A stretch of 64,000 bases of DNA from Amoebophrya sp. A120 (taxonomy: Eukaryota; Sar; Dinophyceae; Syndiniales; Amoebophryaceae), in the NCBI GenBank assembly GCA_905178155.1, contig CAJINV010000009.1:496001-560000 (forward strand), in the 5' to 3' direction. Position 1 is the first letter of the stretch. Each line of letters begins with the position of its first letter. Shown in pieces: positions 1 to 8,728 of the stretch. The position numbers were made by a program, and so were the translations under genes. The notes under the pieces were generated by a model that was not told the DNA's origin, did no database searches, and worked only from the letters and a program-made list of their open reading frames with translations.

Positions 1-3000
1 TTGGAGCAAGTTGAGGCCGTGGCCTCTTCGCCTGCGTACCACATCGACAAAATGCCTGAGTCTCAAGCTTACCATCGCGTGGCGAAGTTTTGGAGTGCTG
101 CTTTCGGAAGTAAAGCATTCCGATGGATTTACCTCCTGAAAAGTGATTATTACGCCGATGAAAAATGCTGCATTCCTCGACTGTCTGCCGCAGGCAACAA
201 CCTCTGTAAAGTAGGGATTCGTAATTTATTTTTTTGCCATGAGGAGGACCTTCCACGACCACGTACAAATTTCACCGCCGGTGTTCACATGCACGCGATA
301 GTAAATTTGCAGCGAAGATGCAATACATTTTGTAAATGAAAGTATATCGCAGCATTGGCATTTTTGGCCTCGTTGCCGTTCCTGGTGCATTTACTGAGCG
401 CGAAGGGGACTACCACCAGTGAGTCTGTTAGTACATCAGAAGTTTCGCAGGACACTACCGAGGGACAGGCCTGCTATAGTACTACTTCAACTTCTGATCG
501 TCCTCGGATCATGCCTTACAACATGTTTCGTGATCGTTGGGCGACAGCATTGGGGACAGGAGTTTTCTACTCCTCCATAATTGCCAGTGCAACGTCGTGG
601 ACCGACAGGAGTTCGAAAGGCACGAGTGCAAAGATGTTCTGAAAATTTATGGCACAAAGACTCACGGGTACAGCGACGAAAAGGCGCGCGAACGGAGGGA
701 CAAGGTGAAATGGTTTGTGGAAAAGGTGATCCGACCTCTCGAAGACACATTTCGAGATCGGCTCCAAAAAAAGCGACTGGAGCAACTCGAGCAGCGGAAT
801 CAACAAGCACAGCAAAGTGCAGCAGGTACCGCTCCCGGCGCCGAAGATGAAGCAGAAACAGGCACGGACAGCGACGAAGAGATAAAGGAAGACGTGGACG
901 TTGAAGAGGAAATGTATCTGAACGAGGACCAAGTCGCACGTGCTCAAAATATGAAAGCAATGCACGGCAATTGTGGAAGTGGGTGGCTGCTGCTGGTGCA
1001 GGTAAGTAGCTTTAATCATCCTCCTCCGTCCAATATATGAGGATTTAACACAGCAGCAAAACCAGTAGAAATTGAATTGTATATCCTCCTGCGCTTCCAC
1101 CTGGTAGCCATCGTGCCCACTTGCACCATTGTCGTTTTTTCTCTTTCGGGGTATAGATCAATGGAAGAAACTAATGGAAACGAAAAAACAACTGATAAGT
1201 GTTGCCAAGGAGCGTGCCAAGCAAACAAGCAAAAAGCTCGACGAAACTGCGTTGGAGCAAGGTATTAGTGCAGCAGATGAGGAACGTAAGCGAATCGCGG
1301 CGGACCAAGGTGAGAAAGGCCTCAGCAAAAAGTATGAAAATTCAAAAATTGAGCACGCACAAGCTTCGCGGGCCTTCTACAGAATGATCCGTCGGGCACG
1401 CACTGAACACCAGCGGAGTGTCAAAGGAATAGCGAAAGATCTGAAAAAGACCGGGAGGGACATGAAGAACGCAGAGCAGCTCGCAAATTATCTCCAAACC
1501 AAACTGCTATCCGGCAGCGGTGCGGCTGCGGTGGAGGACGCCATTGATCTCGGGGGAAGGCAGTTCGCAAACGAATATGGGAAAGCACATATGCTGCCGC
1601 ATTTTCTACAGGTGGTCAGCTCCTCGGGTTGTGACGCTTTAACGCTTGCAATTGAGGGTCGTCCGGCCGGTGCAGGCGACTGGTGCGAGCCCTTTTTGAA
1701 AACGAAGCTTCTGCAAGACCGCCTAAAAGAGATCCCCTCTTGTCGCATCTTTGTTTCGTCAGTGGAGTTCGCAAACTTGTTTCGCGTGCCTACACTCCCC
1801 GATCGGGGGGACGGTAGCGACTCAAAAACCGCGCGAGAGGATGACGATCATGCGCGGCGGAACTTTGACTTTCCCACGTCAGCCGCATCGGGGAAAGAAA
1901 AAGATGTGGAATTTTCTAAATGCCTTGTTTACGCGTACCGTGGCTTACTTTCGGTTTACGATGCAAGTATCCAGGCAGTCGAGGCCGCCGACGTTTCAAT
2001 GATGGATACTGCGTATCCTCTGGAAAGTTATCGCACCATCGCGCTCCATTTGGTTGTAAACGCATTTTTTCATGGCTATATCATTTGAACGTGCTCTCTG
2101 TCATGCATTGGTATCAACCATAACCATGATGATATCTGTATCGTCCGAATCATAAGAGGTGGTGCGGGCGGCGATGGTGATTGTGTTTTGGATGTCTTGC
2201 TGCAGTACTTGGGTACTCAGCTCGAGCTGCTCAAGAGGGAGATGTCAGCAAACGACCATCGCAGGAATTTTGATGTCACTGGACTCGTCGCGAGGCTTAA
2301 ACAGGCAGCGAGGACGGATCCGCTGGTTGCCGTGGTTGAACAGAGCATACAACGGTGGAAAACCGAGCGGACGAAGTGGAAGAAGACCTTATTCAGTCTT
2401 TTTCTTAACCGGGACGAGAACGACCAACACTTTCTTGACAAGGCGAGTGAAATATTCGCAAGATTGCCGAGCAAGGCGGGCTGGCAAACGAGGAAGGTCA
2501 ATGAAGTTTCTTCCGATGGTGAGGATCGCGCGTTTGTGTACAACAAATGGATGCAAAAAGTCCTCTATCCAATAAAGAAACCATGTTGTTGTAGCTTTTT
2601 GATCATGATGATGATTCAGGAAGTGATTGGATGTAGTTGAAGAAAACACGGCAGTCGCAGTGAGTGCCCATCTTGTTGTTGTTTTGTGTATGGAAACGAC
2701 AGCGTAATATCGTTTCTCTCCTTCGCAATGTCCTGTGCTGGTAGCAATAGCAAATATCGTATTTGATGGCGACGTGACATTTGAGAAACATAAATAAAAA
2801 TGAGCCCTACAAGAAGAGCAAGGTGCGCGCTTTCGCTTTTCTTCCAAGAAGTAAGTATGACAATCTATCAGCAACAAGAACAACAAAGTGGTTATAGATT
2901 GCTGCATGCTGCCCTCCCGACAAGCTACAACTCGAAGAAGTAAAGCAAAAGAGTGCAGCCTTGCAAGCGCAGGTCACTTCGCGAAAGAATGATCAAGATT

Positions 3001-3051
3001 CTCAAACGACACATGTTTTCTACGGGATGCTCCCGGGTACGATCCTTCGAT
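1..3051 (+). CDS. CHR/AYRG-family protein, 5' part (partial, multi-exon)
   Basis: I do not recognise a known function. The reading frame is open from base 1, so the gene starts outside the window. The segments match the single-exon relatives at 8729 and 24747 in order: AYHRVAKFW near base 70; RQEFERHEC near 605, aligning with RQAFEKNSC of the 8729 gene; a charged coiled-coil stretch to about 978; and YAYRG near 1930. An exon from about 588 to 978 joins 1157 in phase through an intron 979-1156 (GTGGGT...TATAG). A further intron lies near 2027-2158. The next exon continues to at least 2560, ending in FVYNKWM, which matches FYYVWR of the next copy. A final short exon (2898-3051, KLQLEEVKQKSAALQ) follows the strong donor GTAAGTAT at 2852. 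The first intron (from about base 110) and the last junctions are uncertain. The gene probably continues into the 3050-4879 frame, because C-terminal modules of this copy lie there. Confidence 0.5.
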
Positions 3052-4879
3052 GAATCCAGCGCGAGCAGCGGAAACGAATGCAGTCCCTGCGGAGAGCCTC
3101 TTGATCGAGTTTCTTGAGCCAAGCACTGACGAACACTATGGCTCCTTTACGGTTCTGACAGATGACGGTACGGCTTACCGGTACGCGCAAACGGTTCGGA
3201 TCGGGGAGCAAGAGCATGTAGATAAATTTCACCAGCGCTTCATCGACGAGAAAAACTTATTTGCCGACCTGCGCACAGACGCGGTGCGGTACTCACTAGG
3301 TGCCAATATCCGAAGTACTATTTTTCGAGAAGGCATAGCGCCAGAAATGCAGATCGGAAGAACTACTTCTTCCGAAGTGAGCGTTGAAGGCGGCGCTCTT
3401 CAGTTGGGAAAGTCAAGCAGACGCACCTTCAGTTGGGAAAGCGACGCTTTCTTGCCAGGCATTCTGGGCGGAAGCGAAGCTGCCGAGGACGCACCGAGTT
3501 TTTTTTCGCTACTGCAAGGCCGGATGCTACCGTTACCACTGGTGGAGCAGATGTCAAAGGACATTTTGTTCGGCCAGTCAGTGTCTCCCGAGCTTGTAGA
3601 CGAGTTCGAAGAGATGTTGTGGGGGAAAGAAAAAGATCGCCGTCCGGAGCCACAGCATTATCTTGAATTTTGCTCGACCGTCAGGGATCAGCAGCAACAG
3701 GTTGAGGCTGGTAATGGCTGCGCCCGCCCAGCACTACAAGTGACACACCTCCAGGCTCGCATCTACTCTTTTACACGCACGGCGTTTGCTCAACAAATGG
3801 GACTGATCAGTCTCAAGCACGAGTTTCCTCCAGAATCGGATTATACCTGCCCGCAGTATTTTTCAGACGAGGAGCACGAGAGACTCCTAGGCACGCGGGA
3901 GCGCTTCCAAGGCCTGGAACACACGGAGCGGATCCAGCAGCTGATCGCGGACAAGACGCAGATCGGCGCTCAGCAGTTGCGGGCGCACTGTCTACAATAT
4001 GCCTACCGTGGCGCAATAGCAGCGTATCGCACCACCATTAAGTGGTTCCGGAAGTTTCTTCGCCACTCGACAGATGCGAACCAAAAAGCCGAGTATTTCG
4101 AAGCGGCGCTGCAAGAGTTAGAATCTTGGGGGCGCAAAAATGTTCCCGCATGGCGGAAATTCTTGATTGGATACGTCACACAACCACCCGAGGTGGAAAG
4201 TAACGAAAAATACCTTGCCAATCTCAGACAAGAGGCCGACGACCGTGCTCGCTTCTATTACGTATGGCGGAGCGGCGTTGAGATGATGGATGCGCGGGAT
4301 ACGGATCAACTCGCAAAGTCAGACGGGGAGACTACGCGCGCTGAACAAGGAGTGCCAGCGGCACCAAGACAGGAGGAGCGTGACCTGCTCTATCAGAGGA
4401 AGACGCAAAGACTGATTGACTCAATCAATGTCCCAAACCCGCTCCCAGAAGACGCACCATTTGCCCGGAGCGCTATGCATGGCTTTGGACCCGCTCCCGC
4501 CGGCAGGTCAGACTCGAAGTCAGGGGTGACAGACGCAGAGAAGGCGGAGCTGGCCGAGGCTCTCAGATTCTCAGTCGGCTCCAATGTCGTGGATCGGAAG
4601 TTCAATTTGGGTCTTGGTCTTCCACCTGTGTCCTGTCGAAAATTCTATCTGCTCTACAAGCAAGGCGCGGAACCAACAGGACCCTTTCCAGACGCGGCTC
4701 CGTGGGACGAATTCTCGAAAAACGTGTCGGCTGAGCGCCGTGCGACCGACGCAGCGCCGGACACGCCGTTAGTCTCCATGGAGTTGTTTCAAGAGATGTC
4801 TAAGGACATACTGTTCGGCGCAGACATGTATGGCATAAGATATCGCACTCGCGGCGTCTCTAGTAACTTGACTGCATAG
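3050..4879 (+). CDS. CHR/AYRG-family protein, 3' part with second repeat unit
   Basis: A 609-codon open frame with unknown function. It holds the end of one repeat unit followed by most of a second. The motif EQMSKDILFG occurs twice, at about 3545-3575 and 4785-4820. Each copy is preceded by a related segment: RYSLGANIRSTIF near 3290 and RFSVGSNVVDRKF near 4565. Between them lies the family core, QYAYRGAIAAYRTTIKWF at about 3995, followed by RARFYYVWRSG near 4245. The first methionine (3050) overlaps the stop of the preceding exon frame. In a spliced genome this is more likely a hidden splice into frame than a true start; a donor at 3037 with an acceptor at 3083 keeps phase. I therefore favour one gene from before base 1 to 4879 with two units of about 600 residues. 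Two separate genes remain possible. No transmembrane segment is visible. Confidence 0.65.
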   Translation: MNPARAAETNAVPAESLLIEFLEPSTDEHYGSFTVLTDDGTAYRYAQTVRIGEQEHVDKFHQRFIDEKNLFADLRTDAVRYSLGANIRSTIFREGIAPEMQIGRTTSSEVSVEGGALQLGKSSRRTFSWESDAFLPGILGGSEAAEDAPSFFSLLQGRMLPLPLVEQMSKDILFGQSVSPELVDEFEEMLWGKEKDRRPEPQHYLEFCSTVRDQQQQVEAGNGCARPALQVTHLQARIYSFTRTAFAQQMGLISLKHEFPPESDYTCPQYFSDEEHERLLGTRERFQGLEHTERIQQLIADKTQIGAQQLRAHCLQYAYRGAIAAYRTTIKWFRKFLRHSTDANQKAEYFEAALQELESWGRKNVPAWRKFLIGYVTQPPEVESNEKYLANLRQEADDRARFYYVWRSGVEMMDARDTDQLAKSDGETTRAEQGVPAAPRQEERDLLYQRKTQRLIDSINVPNPLPEDAPFARSAMHGFGPAPAGRSDSKSGVTDAEKAELAEALRFSVGSNVVDRKFNLGLGLPPVSCRKFYLLYKQGAEPTGPFPDAAPWDEFSKNVSAERRATDAAPDTPLVSMELFQEMSKDILFGADMYGIRYRTRGVSSNLTA

Positions 4880-6175
4880 CACTATTGTAGTACTTCATCA
4901 TTTAGCTGCGAGGTGGATCTGCTACATCAAGTGCACCCAACCCAGATTGTGCAGTTGTCAAGCATGACTGGACATAAAGATAATCATGCAAGTAGTTTTA
5001 TGTTCCTGTTCGGGCCGGCGATCGCGAAGAATGTTTTTCGGAATGTTGACCCAGCATATCTTCCGCGTCGTATATGGGTATCGGAAAAATAAAGCCATCG
5101 TGGCATGATTTGCATATTCACTGCAGCTCACTGTTTCGTGTCGAAGTCGAAAGGTATCTTTCAATTTCGCATGTCCTAACAGACAAGTCTGCTACAGATG
5201 ACTTGCATTTGATAAAGATGAGCAGCTTGTGCTACACGTGACAAAAAATGGGGTGCTTCTTACTAGATGACGCCTTTTTGTTTTTGTTCCGCGATATCGG
5301 GATGCTATCGACGAGATTCCTCGCGAAGGCGAGACTTTCCAAAATTTTTGGATCTTCCGATCAAGGTGTTGAAGCCGACGGAAGGCCATGGTATTTGAGA
5401 TCAGCTGGTGACGGTGCGGCGGATGTAGAGTTACGTGAGGCATAACACGATCAGAGTCCTCCCCGCTCCGGTATCAAGACTGATATTTGAGTTCAAGTTC
5501 AATCATGTCCGCCAATTTTCGTGATTTCAGCTTGCTTATTTTGCTGATCTGCATTTTGAGGAGGAGGGCCAGCGTACGCATGCGGTGCTTTTATCATGTC
5601 TTCGGTTCACTTATATGATATCGCGCATTTTGTAGAAAATGAAAACTACCCGAGTAACCCCCTAAAAAAGTATATAAATGTTTTAAAAAAGTAGTTGTAC
5701 ACAAACGCGAATAGATAATTGTATAAAAGGTGAAACATGAAAACGGGGTCTCGCACCCTCGCGGTATCGTTGGCAGGACCACGCGACGGATTCTGTTTGT
5801 TTTGCTTTTTCTATGAACCGTCGGGCCCGGGCATCCATAGCGGCAAGCGAAGACCCTTCTTGAAGGGAGTCGGTATTGAGAGCTGGTGGGTACGTGCTTT
5901 AAGAACGTACCCGATGTATAATACGTCGTCACGCACTGGCTTAGGCCGTGATCATGTGAATGAAAATTAAGTCGCTCTTTGTGCAATATCATTACTCTTT
6001 GTCAGCGGGACCACCTGCTTGTTCATGGTCTGACGTGCAATTTTTTTTTTTTTTGATATCGATAGACGGCTTTTCGATCCATCTTAAGATTGAGCGAAGT
6101 TCTAGCGTTCGAACCGATGTAAGTACTTCTTTTTCTTCTCCAATTAGTGGTCGTTTGGTTTCCATTTTTGAACAA

Positions 6176-6195
6176 CTAGACCTACCTAGGTCTAG
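6176..6195. repeat. Near-perfect palindrome inside the 5960-6322 ORF
   Basis: CTAGACCTA (6176-6184) and TAGGTCTAG (6187-6195) are exact reverse complements separated by two bases. This would form a cruciform in DNA or a tight stem in RNA. It sits in the middle of an orphan 120-codon frame, which argues that the tract may be a structured or mobile element rather than a gene. Confidence 0.7.
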
Positions 6196-7666
6196 TAGAG
6201 CAGTTAAAGTTATTATAGCCGAAGGTAAATGTAAAGTTTTGCGTCGCACTTCTAGTTCTACGCGACACAAAAAAGCTATTACGAGCGGTACTGGGATATA
6301 TGTTTGTACGCCACGCGAGTGAACAAAAATAAAAGCCCTGATGTAAAAAAGACTGAAGTCGTGCGCCCTTCTACATTTTTGTCCTCAAGGTGAAAGTAGG
6401 CACCTGTAGTTTCTTCTGCTTTCAACAATTTCAGTAGCAGATGGATATTTTAATTTTAATGCGTACACCGTATGCTATGCAGCTGCGCTGAGTAATGTAA
6501 GTGTGATGTACCACCTGTGCAGTAGTGCATCCAATGCAGTTGCGGAAGGAGGCCCTGCGAGAAGGAGGATAACAAGATGATGGTTCGTCCTCCCTTAGAT
6601 CCTCAACAAAATGCACGGAAATGCTCATAAATTATACTTAAATCAAAGGAGATCAGAGGACGAATGAAGCATAGCAGGAGAGTAGAGTGCATCTGCGCAA
6701 GTGGTTAATGTTTGGAAGTGCGGAAATAAGATCAAACTTCAAATGACAGCACACAACAGAAGCACGATCACAAAAGAATCGAAATTGATGGACTAGCATG
6801 TCGCTATCCCTATGATCTCTCAACAAAGGTACTATAAACAAGGTCAGTCCACCGCGTCCCGGAAATGAAAAATCCACCTTACTGGTTTTCCATCGGGCGA
6901 CTTCAACAGGAAAAGTGTGCTAGATTTCGTGCATCAATCATCATCACTGAGTATTTCGTAGTTGCATAGCAGAAAGAGTAGTACTCTTTATGCAGTTGGT
7001 TTTTCCTTTTCTTGCTACTTGTATAATTACCTAAGCAAATCGAAATCAATTGAAGAGTCTAAAGTTGCAGGTTTTTTGCGACAACTACTTGCTTTTAAGT
7101 TTCTTAACTCGTGCAAGAACAAAAACAAAAACAAAAGTGTATAGTCAACCGATCTCAAAAATACTAGCGAAGCCGAAGGAAAGTTCTTCGCGACCTTTAA
7201 CCGTTTGCATTCAGGTCGCACCTTGGTAAGAACATTCATTCTTCATTCGCAATTTCTCCGTGGTCGTGATCCTCACCGCGCATAAGTTAGTAAAGGGGAT
7301 CGGATTTTTTCGGAACTATCTAAACTGAGAACGGAACCAACAGCCACCACACCGTGGCGCTTCGCACTTGTCGCCATTCCGTTTCCTTTCGTGTGTGTTG
7401 TTTTTTTTCGTTCTCTTCAGCTTCAACTTCAAGCTCGTTTTCTTCTTCAAATTTCGTTTTCTGTTTTTCTCTCTTTCCTTCTTCTCTTAGGGGGGACAAA
7501 ATTTGCGGGATTTGCGTCCGCCCCGCGCCATTCGTTTGCCACGGCCCCCGCCCCGTCTATGTGTGTTCTTCTTGCTAATGGTTGGCGTCCCGCGGATATG
7601 CGCGGGTGCCAGCGGCGGCGGCAAACTTCCAGGCGTTGCTCCTATTAGAGGCGTAGGCCAGGAAAG

Positions 7667-7688
7667 TTAGCCCCCTATGTGGGGCTAA
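7667..7688. repeat. Perfect 8-bp stem-loop in GC island 1
   Basis: TTAGCCCC (7667-7674) pairs with GGGGCTAA (7681-7688) around a six-base loop. It lies about 200 bases upstream of a larger hairpin in the same island. Confidence 0.75.
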
Positions 7689-7882
7689 AAGGTCAGACGC
7701 CACCTAGCTCCCGATGCTGGGGAGACGCGCGGCGCGCTGTTCTCATGATCGATGGAAGAAGGCCGATGTGGCCCCCCAGTGGCGGAAGTTGGGGCGCCCT
7801 TTTTTGGGCCGATTAGCTTTACAGCAGTGGGGCATAGATACGGCCCTCCGCCCAGCCTTAGCTCCAACGCCGGCAGTTCTTT

Positions 7883-7965
7883 CGCAGTCTTCCGTGCCCC
7901 AGGGCCCCTTGGATGTGGTTGTCACATCCAAGAGACGAGCCCCTCCTTGGGTGCGGAAGACTGCG
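7883..7965. repeat. Long bipartite hairpin in GC island 1
   Basis: The outer arms CGCAGTCTTCCG (7883-7894) and CGGAAGACTGCG (7954-7965) are perfect complements. Inside them CTTGGATGTG (7908-7917) pairs with CACATCCAAG (7923-7932) around a five-base loop. The structure spans 83 bases and would be stable as RNA or cruciform DNA. I could not match it to a known structural RNA class. Confidence 0.75.
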
Positions 7966-8560
7966 GGATAACCGATGGAAAGGCAAACAGCCCAATTGCC
8001 GTGGCAGGCTCTCCATGCAGCGGTTGCTAGACGAGCGCGGGCCAGCAGTGGCAGCTAGAGCGCAGGCTTGGGTGGTTGTATCTATTATACGGCGGCCGGG
8101 CTCATTGTGTTCCTTGCTTCCCGCTGTTGGACGGCCACCGCTAGCCTCATTAGGTTGGTAGGGAGCTCGGCCCTCCTCGCGGGTTGCTGCCGGTTATTAA
8201 TTTCATGGCCAGGCCTCTCTGGCAGCAAGCTCCGCCGCGCCTAACTTCGCGGGCGGGCGACCTTCTCTGGCATCCCCGCCCAAGCATCCGGCTGAGCGCG
8301 CAAGCTCGGCCCGTTTGCTGAAGGTGACTCTGCTTGGCTATAGAAACAACATCAAGAAAAACGCCGCGCAGCGACAGGAGGGCGCGCAAGAGAGGGGCAC
8401 CACGGGGCTTAGGCCTCCCCCGCTCAGGGATTTGCTTTGCTTCGAAGGTCGCCACGCTTCTAGCAGACAGCCGAGATGGCTCGGCCGCCTGTGCGCTGGC
8501 CGGCCGGGGCTTCTCGGATTTTTCTCCGTTTCCGTTTCCGCACTTGTTTCACGGCTTCGA

Positions 8561-8651
8561 GTTCCGTTCTCAGTCTCGCCTCTTTTTTTTGAAAAAACAC
8601 GAGAACAGGCGGGGAAGGATCCAAGAGTCGCGAAAAAGTTCCGTTCTCAGT
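8561..8651 (+). repeat. 14-bp direct repeat upstream of the 8729 gene
   Basis: GTTCCGTTCTCAGT occurs at 8561-8574 and again at 8638-8651, a 77-base period. The bases between include a T/A-rich partial inverted repeat. It lies 80-170 bases before the start codon, so it could bound a 5' leader intron or be a promoter-proximal repeat. Confidence 0.5.
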
Positions 8652-8728
8652 TTAGACAGTTCCAAACAAAGCCATATCCTTAGTAAAGTATAAAAAAGCC
8701 GTGAGTTGCAAAGTCAGGACGAGCAAAG

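Larger units (their letters stand above)
4880..8728. other. Intergenic tract with isolated small ORF and GC-rich hairpin island
   Basis: No convincing gene. Points of note are an isolated 120-codon frame at 5960-6322 (+), unlike any neighbour and more AT-rich; a 14-bp poly-T run near 6043; a CAAAAA microsatellite near 7120-7137; and a long pyrimidine tract, 7391-7490, ending in CTCTTAG before a G run. A GC-rich island with perfect hairpins follows (about 7500-8500). Open frames across the island exist on both strands and look like compositional artefacts. The last 170 bases before the 8729 gene hold a 14-bp direct repeat. Confidence 0.5.

Noticed and set aside
1-339. Independent small gene at the left edge
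   Set aside because: Its start is not ATG and its AYHRVAKFW segment aligns with the middle of the CHR/AYRG family, so it is an exon of a gene cut by the window edge.
7391-8693. Several overlapping open frames on both strands in GC island 1
   Set aside because: They overlap each other in all frames, lack motifs and follow the high GC content; the same is true in islands 2 and 3.
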